Source: Torymus aiolomorphi
Lineage: Eukaryota; Arthropoda; Insecta; Hymenoptera; Torymidae
Length of the DNA stretch: 64,000 nt
Direction of reading: 5' to 3'
NCBI GenBank assembly: GCA_036365515.1
Contig: CM070873.1
Location: 40,059,807 to 40,123,806 of the forward strand
The position numbers were made by a program, and so were the translations under genes. The notes under the pieces were generated by a model, which saw nothing but the letters and a program-made list of their open reading frames with translations, did not search any database and had not been told where the DNA came from. Positions 25,425 to 37,877 of this stretch are shown in pieces (the stretch's first letter is position 1; each line of letters opens with the position of its first letter).

Positions 25425-26936
25425 TCGCAAACGACTTGATTGTATAAAACCGCCACGTTGACTTTTATATATATATAATAAATTTTCTTTTGTAGAAAAA
25501 TAATCCAGGTATTTTCCCTGTACAGAATATCACGAATAAAAGAACCGATAATAAACACTTTTACAATTTCATTGTACCTACACATCCACGACAAGAAAAA
25601 TGAATACCTCTAACGATCCCACATCCACCTGCGCACAGGTGTGCACGCGCTGTTCAGCCCCACCGCCATCTCCTTGACGACCGTAACGCGTACTCGCGTC
25701 CATCTTTCCCGTCATCATACTTCACTCCACTCTCCCTCTGGCTCCCTTGCTAATCCGTGTATCAGCAGCCCAATAACCTCGCCCCCGCGAAATCGGCTTA
25801 AGCCCGCGTTCGACTTATCCTCTCCCCTCTATCTCGCGTTGATTGGTTGTTAGGTATGATGCGTGCGAGCACACCTTTTTTTCCTTTCACCATGGGCCTG
25901 ACTGTGGGAGCCGCAAGATGAGGGGTCGCGCCGCGTAGTGGGAGCGCGCGAACTAGAATCACGCCGGCGCCGCACGCGAGGCGGGAGATTCAAAGTCGAA
26001 TCTGGCGCGCACCATAGTTTCTATTTAGAACCGCGCGGAGAGTCTTTACAAATATAATATAAGTAATTAATTAATAATTAACATTAATTACGCATATCAA
26101 TATGAGATTGTTATTTGGAGAATTTTTCCTCAGTATTTTTTACACAATACTTTTTAACTTACTAAATAATTTCCACTGTTTAATTTGTGCATTTCTAATG
26201 AAGTATTTACCACTTTTTGCATTTATCCCAGGCCCTCAATTTGACTCTTGTTTGACACACTGGGGTACAAAATACTCCATGCCCATTTTTCCTTAATTTT
26301 GAGTAAGTAAACCTAAAAGGTTAGGGGAACAGGTCTATAACGACATCAAAATTGTTAGATAAAACCAGTATCCCCTAAAGCCGGTGATATGAGGCTGAGA
26401 CCGTTAGTCTGTTTGCGGCAGTTGTCCAAAGCCCAGCAGAATTTTGGATCAAGATTTTGGATCTGCAGAAGTTTGTCAGGTAAGGGTTAAAATTGATGCA
26501 ACAAGAATTGATGAATTTGGAACAAGAATTGACGAAAAATACGGGGAAATTTGTTGCGAACCAGCGTAGATGCAGGTACGAAACTGCAATTTTGATTTTA
26601 ATTGGCCTTTTTAGTCTGTTAAAATTTTTTTTTTAACTTTTGTGTAGTTTTATAATGTTCAAATGAACCAAATGAAATTACATAGGTTTTGAGAAAATAT
26701 TTTAGTTAAATGCATACGAAATTGAATTTACTAGAAAGCCTTGAAAACTATAGATGGTAGTCGTGAGACATGATTTGAGAATAAAATTTTTTTTATGTTT
26801 ATCACGACACTGTTCCAGAGCAGTAAGTCTTACAAATTTTCATTTTAAATAAGGCTAATGTCAGTGAATAAAGAAAATACAGAAATTTAAATTAGTTTTC
26901 TTTCTATTAGCTGAAGGAATTTGTCGAAGATTCAAA

Positions 26937-27278
26937 ATGAAACTTCTAGTATTTCTCGTGTTGATTGTTGCTTTTTCTGCTTTATGTGAAGGTATACTGG
27001 TGAAATAAAGTCATTTAATAAGAATAATTATTCAATTTGTCTTATTCATTTTAGGAGTCGACGTTGCGCAAGGTGGAACAGCAAGAAAAAGATGTTTGGA
27101 TAATTGTTATGGTAAGACTTAACTAATCTTCATAGCATCTAATTAATTTATAAGAAGGAATCGTATGTATTGAATATCGCTCTAACTAGAATTAATAATG
27201 GTTTTATTAGATGAACCTAATTTGGACGAGAGAAAGATATGCGAGGAGCAGTGCGTAAAAAATATACCTAAAGGTTAA
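26937..27278 (+). CDS. Secreted four-cysteine peptide, copy 15
   Basis: Exons 26937-26991, 27055-27111 and 27211-27278 encode the standard 59-residue precursor. The 5' exon ends at 26479 and the acceptor exon starts at 26911. This is the last complete regular unit. Confidence 0.85.
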
Positions 27279-28342
27279 TCGCAAACGACTTGATTGTATA
27301 AAACCGCCACGTTGACTTTTATATATATATAATAAATTTTCTTTTGTAGAAAAATAATCCAGGTATTTTCCTGTACAGAATATCACGAATAAAAGAACCG
27401 ATAATAAACACTTTTACAATTTCATTGTACCTACACATCCACGACAAGAAAAATGAATACCTCTAACGATCCCACATCCACCTGCGCACAGGTGTGCACG
27501 CGCTGTTCAGCCCCACCGCCATCTCCTTGACGACCGTAACGCGTACTCGCGTCCATCTTTCCCGTCATCATACTTCACTTCACTCTCCCTCTGGCTCCCT
27601 TGCTAATCCGTGTATCAGCAGCCCAATAACCTCGCCCCCGCGAAATCGGCTTAAGCCCGCGTTCGACTTATCCTCTCCCCTCTATCTCGCGTTGATTGGT
27701 TGTTAGGTATGATGCGTGCGAGCACACCTTTTTTCCTTTCACCATGGGCCTGACTGTGGGAGCCGCAAGATGAGGGTCGCGCCGCGTAGTGGGAGCGCGC
27801 GAACTAGAATCTCGCCGGCGCCGCACGCGAGGCGGGAGATTCAAAGTCGAATCTGGCGCGCACCATAGTTTCTATTTAGAACCGCGCGGAGAGTCTTTAC
27901 AAATATAATATAAGTAATTAATTAATAATTAACATTAATTACGCATATCAATATGAGATTGTTATTTGGAGAATTTTTCCTCAGTATTTTTTACACAATA
28001 CTTTTTAACTTACTAAATAATTTCCACTGTTTAATTTGTGCATTTCTAATGAAGTATTTACCACTTTTTGCATTTATCCCAGGCCCTCAATTTGACTCTT
28101 GTTTGACACACTGGGGTACAAAATACTCCAAGCCCATTTTTCCTTAATTTTGAGTAAGTAAACCTAAAAGGTTAGGGGAACAGGTCTATAACGACATCAA
28201 AATTGTTAGATAAAACCAGTATCCCCTAAAGCCGGTGATATTAGGCTGAGACCATTAGTCTGTTTGCGGCAGTTGTTCAAAGCCCAGCAGAATTTTGGAT
28301 CAAGATTTTGGATCTGCAGAAGTTTGTCAGGTAAGGGTTAAA

Positions 28343-29779
28343 TTTGAATGAACATTTGTAAATCACACATGTAGGATTTTTTCTCAATTTCGATTAAGTT
28401 GCATTCATTAATTCATTATTACAAAAGCCCAACGTGAAACAATCTAGGCTCACGTCCGAGTGAATTTCACGGCGAGGGATGTTTTTTAAAGTTGACACGC
28501 CCCCGTACTACCCCCGCGCGGTGCTTAGCCGAAACAATAGCAAACGTGACCTGAAAACAGTAATCCAGGGAAATCTGGTTACAATAAGTAACTCGACTTA
28601 TGCGGAATCATTTTGAGGGCTACGTGTGTCCATGCCAATGCCCCAAGTTACTCGAAATAATCACCTGTAACCGAGAAATAAGAGACAAGGGTTATTCCAG
28701 GCCTTATTACGAATCGTTGAGATATTTTGTTTCAGTTCATGTATATGAAGAAAGCCTTCGCTAAGATACAACTGATTAATTTTAAAGATTTGAATTATTC
28801 GAATATCGTTTTCATTTTCTCGTAAACCGTCAGCGTAACACGACCCTCTTTCTTACCTCTAATCATAAAACTTCCCCCTCGTAACAATAACAAACAATTA
28901 AACCCCGAGTAAATTCGGTCACGCTGCACTTAACGGCGGCAAAACCGCATTTGTTTACTATAAATTTCGCAACCGCCCAGGAGGAGGCGGGCTCTCTCTC
29001 TCTCCTGCGACGGTCCGCAAAATCTTTAAGGCAAACTTCGTTAATATGCATTGTCGTGCTTGCGCACGGGGCACGAAAACATTCGCGGCCACGCGTAATT
29101 GGAAGCCGACTCTCCGCCCAGCCCGGGGCAAGAGGCGAGATAAAAAGTGGCGGAAAATTTAATTAATACGTCGCAGGACGGCTATGAAGTCGTCCGTTAT
29201 TTAAGGACAAGGCTGGAATTAGAAAGCGAGTACTTGGATGTGGTCTTGTGGGCTCTCATTGAGTTTTAGCTGTGTCGCAGTGAAAAGAAGTGAATGGGAA
29301 TAAATATGCATTGGATTATTTTATTGCACATAAGAAAGGTCCAGATTTATCTCGATTTGGATTGTCGATTTTGTTATGTCAACCTTTAAAGATGAAAATT
29401 ACAAACTTTATTGCAAGCTTTTTGGAAAATAAATCATGCAAACCGGTTAAACGATATAAACCTCTCCCTACTTCAAATCAAACGACGACGAAAAAAATCG
29501 ACAAGCAGGAACCTCAACCTTACAATCGAAAACTTCGAATGCTAATAACCGCCTTGGCACCTCATTAACCCTTTGATCGCGGCACTCGAGTGAATTTTCC
29601 TCCGCAGGGATATCAAAGTTTCACCTGCCTGCGCGCCTGCGCGATTTTCTTAATAACGCGACGTTCGGCTTTAATGAAGTAATTACGTGTTGCGCCATGA
29701 GGATGTTCCGCGCGTAGTCGTCGTCGTCGGCCCTTTGTCGCCGAGCGCGTGTCGCTCGTGGGAATCGATACGACCGAGC
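28343..29779. other. Unrelated ~1.44-kb block inside unit 16
   Basis: Unit homology stops about 12 bases after the 5'-exon donor (28331) and resumes at GCAACAAGAATT (29780). The block between has ordinary genomic composition, no terminal repeats, no target duplication and no recognisable gene; the longest open frame (29290-29568) opens with GTG and resembles nothing I know. It may be flanking DNA brought in by a rearrangement of the array end, or an ancestral intron segment that the amplified units lost. Confidence 0.75.
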
Positions 29780-30111
29780 GCAACAAGAATTGATGAAAAA
29801 TACGAGGAAATTTGTTGCGAACCAGCGTAGTTGCAGGTACGAAATTGCAATTTTGAAATTCGATTTTTATTGACCTTTTTAGTCTGTTAAATTTTTTTTT
29901 TTTAACTTTTGTGTAGTTTTAAAATTTTCAAATGATCCGAATGAAATTACATAGGTTTTGAGAAAATATTTTAGTTAAATGCATACGAAATTGAATTTAC
30001 TAGAAAGCCTTGAAAACTATATATGGTAGTCGTGAGACATGATTTGAATATAAAATTTTTTTTAAGTTTATCCAGAACAGTAAGTCTGAAGGATTTTGTC
30101 GAATATTTAAA

Positions 30112-30468
30112 ATGAAACTTCTGGTATTTCTCGTGTTGATTGTTGCTTTTTCTGCTTTATGTGAAGGTATACTGGTGAAATAAAGTCATTTAATAAGAAT
30201 AATTATTCAATTTGTCTTGTTCGTTTTAGGATTCGACTTTGCGCAAGGTGGAACAGCAAGAAAAAGATGTTTGGATAATTGTTATGGTAAGACTGAACTA
30301 ATCTTTATAGCATCTAATTAATTTATAAAAAGGAATCTTATGTATTGAATATCGCTCTAACTAGAATTAATAATGGTTTTATTAGAAGAACCTAATTTGG
30401 ACCAGAGAAAGATATGCGAGGAGCACTGCGTAAAAAATGTACCTAAAGGTAAATCGCAAACAACTTGA
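30112..30468 (+). CDS. Diverged four-cysteine peptide, copy 16 (array-edge paralogue)
   Basis: Exons 30112-30166, 30230-30286 and 30386-30468 keep GT-AG introns of 63 and 99 nt and an open frame of 64 codons. Against the array consensus it has V20F, V22F, D38E, E44Q, Q51H and I56V, one silent change (codon 4), and TAA-to-AAA, which adds five residues after Gly59 (stop TGA 30466-30468). All cysteines and the Arg-Lys-Arg site remain. About 85 bp ending in the usual CTATTAG acceptor are missing just before the leader (junction near 30087), and the unit's 5' exon (donor 28331) lies 1.8 kb upstream across the inserted block. It may use another start site or be silent; the clean frame argues against long-standing decay. 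Confidence 0.72.
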
Positions 30469-31262
30469 TTGTATAAAACCGCCACGTTGACTTTTATATA
30501 TATACATATATATATAATAAATTGTCTTTTGTAGAAAAATAATCCAGGTATTTTCCCTGTACAGAATATCACGAATAAAAGAACCAATAATAAACACTTT
30601 TACAATTTCATTGTACCTACACATCGACGACAAGAAAAATGAATCCCTCTAACAATCCCACATCCACCTGCGCACAGGTGTGCACGCGCTCTTCAGCTCC
30701 ACCGCCATCTCCTTGACGACCGTAACGCGTACTCGCGTCCTTCTTTCCCGTCATCATACTTCTCTCCTCTCTCCCTCTCGCTCCCTTGCTAATCCGTGTA
30801 TCGGCAGCCCGATAACCTCGCCTCTGCGAAATCGGCTTAACCCCGCGTTCGACTTATCCTCTCCCCTCTATCGCGATCGGCTTTAGCAGCCGCGGCGCAC
30901 AAAGACGCCGGCGCCGACGACGACGATCCTCGCGACATCTGTAATTGACAATTAGCGCCGTCACCGGAATGTAATCGCATCTCGGCGGCAGCGCGCGCGC
31001 GAGAGTCCAACTTCTAATTGGCTGTCTCCCTCGTGTCGTGTTCCCGCCTCTCTAAAACTGATTAGCGCCGTGTGCGCCGGCGAACGCTAGCTTCTCTCGT
31101 TTATATCCTCGCAAGCGAGAGCTCTCCAGAGTCGTTGTCCTTTCGCGTTGCGAAACTACGTGATTTCCGCGTGCGTACGCGCATACGTGCGCGCACTTTC
31201 GAATGGTGGTGAGTGCGGAGAGAGAAAGAGACGTATTATAGTTCGCGCGGGTGAAAACGTGC

Positions 31263-31265
<3 letters not shown>

Positions 31266-31319
<54 letters not shown>
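31266..31319. repeat. (GA)n microsatellite, 54 bp
   Basis: Perfect dinucleotide run on the + strand. Confidence 0.98.
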
Positions 31320-31322
<3 letters not shown>

Positions 31323-33083
31323 GTATAAAAGGAGGCTGTTGGTGGGAAAGGGAGTTTGAGGTTTGGAGTTCGTTTAATTTTGTTGAGAGGCGCCATAAAA
31401 AGTTGCTTTTTAAAATTCTGGGAATGTACCTTTACTAGATGATTCGTTTTGTAATGCTTGACTGTTTTAGATGTTTTAAATAGACCATTTTTTAAATATG
31501 ATTACTTGATCATTTTAAAGATAATTTACAGATGTAAATCTTGATACAAAATCACTTACAATATTACAGTCATATTAATAAAACTGCAAAATAGATGATT
31601 CAACGTAGTTTTTAAAATTCGAGATTTTACGCAGATAAATATTTTTAATATTCTGAATTTCAATTTGGAATCAGCTTTTATTACCCTTCGGCAATTTATC
31701 ATTGCTCGACCTCTGTACCATCACAACTTAATGGATTAAAAACTGACAAACTCCTTGGGGCTGAGCCTGTAATAATCGCCGTCCTATCGATAATGCGTGC
31801 AAACTAAATAAACTACGGCTAAATGGTCTAGAATAATTTAATACCGTTGCGCGACAATTAGATCGATGAGCTGGAAGAAAAGGATAATAACGAGTTTCTC
31901 GCCGTTAGCGCACTTGCAGCAACAAACTCATTAAACAATCGAAACTGAAAATTCCCAACTTTCTTAACACTTCTGAATTCCCAAACGAGGGTCTTCGCAA
32001 CTCGCGCGCGCAACTTATCGGTAATTACGCGTGGCGCTGGGTAACAAGTTGCCGTCCCCCATCTAAGTCTTGGGCTTTCTTTAGTTGCGAAAGTTTAATT
32101 TATTTCTGGCTTGCCGTCGACCATCGATACACTTGCGTTTAATATATCCCCGTTATTTCAAGAAGTATTTGTTTTAACACTAAGCACAGTTTACGTTAGT
32201 GACCTACTTACTGTGTAAGTGACATTAACAAATATTAGACGTCTTAAAATGATTGCAGTTTAGTTTGATCAAGAATTAAAAACTGAATGATTTGAGTTCT
32301 TTTATAATTTATGGCTGCATACAGACAGTTGCATCAAGTGAAAATTTCATTTCTAGGTCGCATAAGTAAGGAGACAATACTAGTTTAATTTCATCTCATA
32401 GAATCATAATAATGAATTGTTCCTGAATATAAATTCCTAATGTATAGAATTCCTAATTATTGTGCTTGATACAGACACAACAAAGTAAATATCTACATTG
32501 TTACAGATTATTAAGCTAATTCAAATCATTTTCAGAATTATGTATTTTTTAGATTATTCGTAAAAGATTTTTGTTAACTTGGTCGGTTGTTTGAGGTTTT
32601 TGAGTGTGCGGTGAAATATAATAAACATTTATTGTAAATTAAAAGTAATAAATATCCATAGAGTTTGTTTGCCACCTCTTCCTTCGTTCGGTTATGTAAA
32701 TCACGCAATTTTGTACACACTACCCTTATTCTCCATCCGAAATCACCTCCCAACGTCCCACTTTCCAAAAATTTTTCAACAATTCGCAACCCCGTTTAAA
32801 AAAAAAAAAAAAGAAAAGAAAAGAAACCTCGCAAAACTAAAACGCAGACCTACTGAAAGGAAAGTGCAATACACGCACGCGCGAGCGAGCGCGAACAAAG
32901 CTCAGGATCGCCAAGGCAACGGCACAGCATCGCTAGTACGGATTCCATTTGCCTATTGCTATGGTAACGCAAGCGCGCTCTACCTCTCTCTCTCTCTCTC
33001 TCTCTCTCACTCACTCTCTGTACGCGCAAGCTCAAAGCGCCCGGGCGCGCAGAGCTTTTCCCTCGCGCAAAACGCGACAAGTG

Positions 33084-33088
<5 letters not shown>

Positions 33089-33136
<48 letters not shown>
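33089..33136. repeat. (CT)n microsatellite, 48 bp
   Basis: Perfect run; a shorter CT run lies about 80 bp upstream, at about 32983-33008. Confidence 0.98.
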
Positions 33137-33138
<2 letters not shown>

Positions 33139-34259
33139 TGCAGAGAGTGGGCGCGTGGACAAAGCGCGAGCAAGCGCAAGGTGCGACGCAGGAGGGAAAT
33201 AATAATAAAGAGAGGAGTAGGAGATGGTGGGTTAATATTTTTATTGCGTTCGATTGCGCCGCGAGAGTTGCTCGCGCTTTGAGATTGAAATGGTTATATT
33301 AGAATTGAGCGGGATTAATTAATTGTACGAGTTTTTCTTTTTTATCCTGTACAGGGGGTACCTCGATTGTTTGAATGGGATGTGTAACGGTCTATTGTTT
33401 GCTCTGCGGATCGAGAGTCGTTCGTTAAAACATTATTAATTTTCCCGCGTAAACACGATTTTAGCTTTCAATTATTAATACATATCTGCGCTCGAGTTTA
33501 TATATTTAATGCGATTCGCTATGCGCTCTTTAATTCAGTGATATTCCCTCGGCGCACGCTGCAGACGCACTTTGATCGAAGCCCCCATTATTAGGATTGA
33601 AATAATCACGTTTATACTAATTAGATGAAAAACGATAAAATAACAAGCGAGTGCGCACGTGTATGTATTTACACGCGCCTAATCCAATAATCTTCATTTC
33701 CCATTTCAAATATGTTAGCAACTGTGCAACAGCGCCGATTCCATTAGACGTAATGAATACACATTGGTTCGGAAATTTTATCGCGAAGCTAGAGCAACGT
33801 CTAATTATCGATATTTCTAATTATTACACCACGCTAACCGCGCTAAGCTACATGCGCGCCTGTAAAATGCGCATATTCCAGGCACTTTCACCACGCAGTG
33901 CACGGCGAATAATTTCATCGTAATGATGCGTTCCCTCTCCCCGCATTAATATGATATTTGTACCGCGTTTCAAAAGCAGAAATACTCGTTACGTAGTTGG
34001 CGCAGCTATGTGTGTATGTATGTATGCGTGTATTCGCAAAGGTATTTTATTAAAATACTGGCCTATGATGCGCGTGGCGCGCACATGCGGCCGGAGCTCT
34101 AGCTCGTTCGATCGCTGTAATAAGTTCGTAATTAATATGCTGTGATGAGATTATTGCGCAGTTGTATATAACGGTAGTTATATTAATAGGTGTTATTTCC
34201 ATTAATTTTTTTCCAAAAGATATATTAAAAACGTTTTTACGAATAAATGGCAGGAAACA

Positions 34260-34281
34260 TTAAGGGGGTCGGACACCTTTA
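34260..34281 (+). mobile_element. Solo end of a TTAA-flanked element (same family as 43.7 kb)
   Basis: TTAA at 34260-34263 is followed by GGGGGTCGGACACCTTT, which matches the end of the foldback element at 43682 (GGGGGCTAGACACCTTT) at 15 of 17 bases, after the same TTAA. No matching right end was found, so this is either a truncated copy or an element whose other end has decayed. Confidence 0.5.
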
Positions 34282-36860
34282 GAATGACGATAAATCAATT
34301 TTTTTTTACATTGTTTCGTTATGCGCGAGAAGGAAAATAAATATTCAAATAGACAGTCCTTAAGTCAATAATAGCTTTATTTATGGGAGAGCAAAGACAC
34401 GATGTTATCCTTTTGGTTGTTCAAAGGAGAATGAGAAAAAAGTGAAGGCTCTCGTCTCCCTGATTCGCGTGAGATGCTCGTTTTTTATTAACAGTCGCGT
34501 TATTAACAGCCTCGCCACACACTCTTCCTCTGTTTCCGGTAATAGATTTATCGGCAGAGGAGGAACTGTGCCCACGCGCGATCACAATGACCGGCGCGAC
34601 ACGGCCAAAAACGCAACGGCACTCAGTGTTTACCGCTGCGCCGATGCGTCCGTCGTATACATACTTAATCATTTAATACACCTGCTCTCACGCCAATCAC
34701 AGAAACGATTACAAACATTTTATAGATATTTTACAATCGGGAACATACATATTTTACTAAAAAAACACTTGTAGAATATGTCCCAATTAGTTTTAAAGCA
34801 TTATCTATTTTTGTTTTAAGAATATACACAAAACACTGATAAAGCTTTTCATTTGTTTTTTGTTCAAATTACATTTTTCCCCTTGTATACATAATTATAT
34901 AATCATATATTATTTCTACTAATTTTTTTTCATTTCACTGTTCGTAATATATTTAAAATTCTCACTCTAAATATCTGTATATACTTTAGAAGATCCAAAA
35001 ATAATATTTTAAACATTAATATAAAGATAAAAAATAAATAATATAATTTATGGACGTTATTTTTGACAAAAATAAAAATTTGTTTTTAAAACTTATATAG
35101 CAGTTAAGTTGGCACCGTAACAACCTGACTTACCAACGACAGCCTCTCACAGGCTCACAGCTCACTCCTTTATTGTAACAGAGCTGATTTTAACCTATGT
35201 AAAAGTCCGCAAGCAATGTAAACATGCACAGCTGTCATTTCATATAAACACTGTGATATCAGCATCAGCACCTTTTCTATACAAAGTGTTTTCTTAATTT
35301 TCATTGTTTCCAACGGATTTGGGAGTAAACATTTAGTGTATTATAATACGTAAAGGTATTTTAAATTAGTTTTTAAAAGTGTTTGAATAATACGTGTGAC
35401 CGTTGAATTAAAGTTTTAGAAAAAGCTTTTAGTACTTGAACTTTTATTGGAAACTTTATACTTAAAATAACAGGGATTGATACTAAAGAAAAATTAAGTC
35501 TATACTGACTATTACAAAAAACATTTAGTGTACAGATTTAAATCAACTTTTAAAGGAAGCGAAAGATATGCTATTGTGCAGAAAAATGTTATGGAACCTT
35601 CGCTTCTGCCAGAAAGCTACCATTATCAGCCATTGCCTGAATCTCACTATGATATAATTGACATTTTATTTTCTGAAGTAAAAACAGTTATGCACTGCAA
35701 TAAATATGTATCAGTCGTATTCTCTTTATTAAGTAATAATATTATATGTGAAAAAGAATAATGAAGGACAAGTAAAGAAGTTCACCTTATCAGACATTAA
35801 AAGAAGATCAATTAGGAGTGCTGCTGCTATAAACATTTTTTTCAAGCATTTGGCTATGGCAATACTGGCTTCATAACATGCATGAAGGATTTTGGATTTC
35901 TCAACACATTCTTTATTTACCTCAGTATATGTATAAGAATCTAATATATGTGATAAAGATTATTAAAAACATATGGATTTAAAAGCACCAAAGGATCTAC
36001 ATGTTAAACCACTTAACAAACTGGACTGACTGATGTGGATATGACTGTTACGTGTGCTCATAGCTTATAAGTCTGATAGATCGTATACTGAGGTACCAGA
36101 ATATTTGTTCTAAATGTAAAATATTTTGAGCTAAAAACAATACTTTTTTGTATTTCAGGGCAGAGATGGAGTTAAGAAATAAAGAAGAAGAAATAAAAAA
36201 GTATTTTAGTAATTTTATCTTTAAAGCTGTTTTCTACATAATGTAAAATTTTGAGCTCTGCCGTCGACTCCAGATTCAGGAACTGCATATATTTTAATGG
36301 GAGAGGTCCTAAAATTTTGGTATTTTATATGACTATTGACTGAAGAGTTGTACGTATCCAATTTATTTGATTAAATAATTTTTGACCGTAAAAAAAAAAC
36401 CCCTTAAACACTGTTATAAATACATCAGTAAGTTCTTAATTTTCTTAAAGTGTACTTTCCAAGAGTAACTATGAATGCAGACCTGATCTCTTGTGCAAAT
36501 ATGAACAGTTTGAATGATTAATTGCGAGTTAATTGAGCTTTTTTTAATAATGAAGAAGAACTATTATTGCAACGAAGTATAAAACACCTTCCAAAATTTA
36601 AGTGATGCTAAATTTGTTACATTTCAATTGAAAAAATCACAAAAAACGATATTGATAAAATTTTAAAACAATTTCGATTCTAATCAATGTCACGTTTTAC
36701 TACAACGACAAAATTCTCTCCAAATAAAACCCATTTTTTGAACAACAATAACATCGAACCGGCCCAATCACCCTTTATCCATCGCCACGTACGACTCAAC
36801 CTCCTTCCGCGTCGCGTAGCACTAAATCCGAGCCGCACGTAGCCACGTGCACCTAGCCAT
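34282..36860. other. AT-rich stretch, no gene recognised
   Basis: About 34740-36700 is strongly AT-rich. A frame at 35528-35761 has coding-like composition and appears to carry on in another frame to about 35870, so a decayed coding remnant is possible, but I recognise no family. A CCCC-TTAA at 36400-36407 does not extend into the element terminus seen at 34260. Confidence 0.45.
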
Positions 36861-37778
36861 AAACAATTAAGAGTGTGTCACGTCCGGACGTTCAATAAAA
36901 TTAGCCGTAAAACAATGCTCGCAAAAAAACGGGGAGGACAAACAGGTGCGCGCGCGCACGTCGCTGGCGGACAGAGAGGGGAATAAAAGTCAGACGAGCG
37001 GACGCGAGTCATGTAAATCGCGCGTTTTCGGGTTATCCGGTTTTCTGCTCGCCCGCGTCCCGGATCGCGTTCGATCGCCCGGTAATGCGAGAGTAAGTAC
37101 ATAGAGAGGGAGAGAGAAAGAGAAAGAGACGTGAAGTTGGTGGGGTGAAAACGGATAAAGCGGTAAAGGTTTTTGTGCGAGAAGGAGAATTAAAATTCGA
37201 AGAATAAATAATTCAGTTTCCATGAAGTCAGAATTTTTTTCTACTGGTTTGGTCGTAATAATTATAATTTCTTTTATTATATTGAAATTTTAATAATTTT
37301 TTGTCTTTCATCAATGTGTAAAAAAAATAACATATTACTTCAGAGAATTATTATTTATGGCAAATTTTTTGTAGCACATATGCATCAAAGTGGTACTTAG
37401 AATGAATTTTCATACTTTTGAATGCAGAGTAGTAAATCCGTCAAAGATATATGAATAGCTAATGGAACTTTCATCAGCACTTCTTCTGTAAAAACATACT
37501 ATGTTTCTAAAAATTATTAACTACCTTCCGTAACTTCACCACCGAAAACTCGACGTTTTTCAAAACCTTTTTACGTGTGCCATACCTGAAACCCCTTGCG
37601 TTCAACTGCGCAAGGCGAGCGAGTGAGCTAGCAGCGCACGTCAGAGAAAAAGCCGTCGCAGCAACAAAAGTGAAAGAGACAGCGCGAAAGCTCGGCCACA
37701 CCTACGCTTGCGCGCACGGGGTTGGCTTTTCTACCCTTTCAAACAGAAAATCTGGTTACCATCGTGACGCCACGGTTT

Positions 37779-37782
<4 letters not shown>

Positions 37783-37873
<91 letters not shown>

Positions 37874-37877
37874 CTCT
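37783..37877. repeat. (CT)n microsatellite, ~95 bp
   Basis: Longest pyrimidine run in the window, broken only by one CCC and one G. Confidence 0.97.

Larger units (their letters stand above)
1..30872 (+). repeat. Tandem array of ~1.85-kb gene-bearing units
   Basis: Equivalent points recur at 163, 2021, 3874, 5725, 7576, 9427, 11279, 13130, 14983, 16837, 18692, 20546, 22396, 24248, 26102 and 27953, so unit length is 1850-1858 bp. All units point the same way. By eye units differ by roughly ten changes each, so identity is about 99%; many differences are homopolymer lengths. Layout, using unit 1 into unit 2: peptide-gene stop at 1339, AATAAA at 1396, GC-rich block about 1540-1960, AT-rich stretch about 1960-2280, non-coding 5' exon ending at 2398, intron 2399-2828, then coding exons 2855-3196. 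The left edge lies outside the window. On the right, unit 16 is interrupted at about 28343-29779 and homology stops at about 30872. Total copy number is therefore unknown and at least 16. Confidence 0.97.
30873..34259. other. Right flank of the array, no gene recognised
   Basis: Starts with a CpG-rich stretch (about 30873-31250), then alternates GC-rich and AT-rich sequence. Open frames here owe their length to (GA)n/(CT)n tracts. Around 33400-34150 there are TAAT-rich stretches that could be regulatory, but nothing decisive. Confidence 0.6.

Noticed and set aside
1..28342. CRISPR-like regular repeats
   Set aside because: The period is 1.85 kb and the units contain an intron-bearing gene. 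This is a eukaryotic tandem gene array.
32669..33202. 177-codon frame
   Set aside because: Its length comes from poly-A and CT runs read as Lys and Ser-Leu repeats; there is no domain.
36400..36407. CCCC-TTAA as a partner end for the TTAA element at 34260
   Set aside because: Inward of CCCC the sequence is a poly-A run and does not match the reverse of the element terminus.
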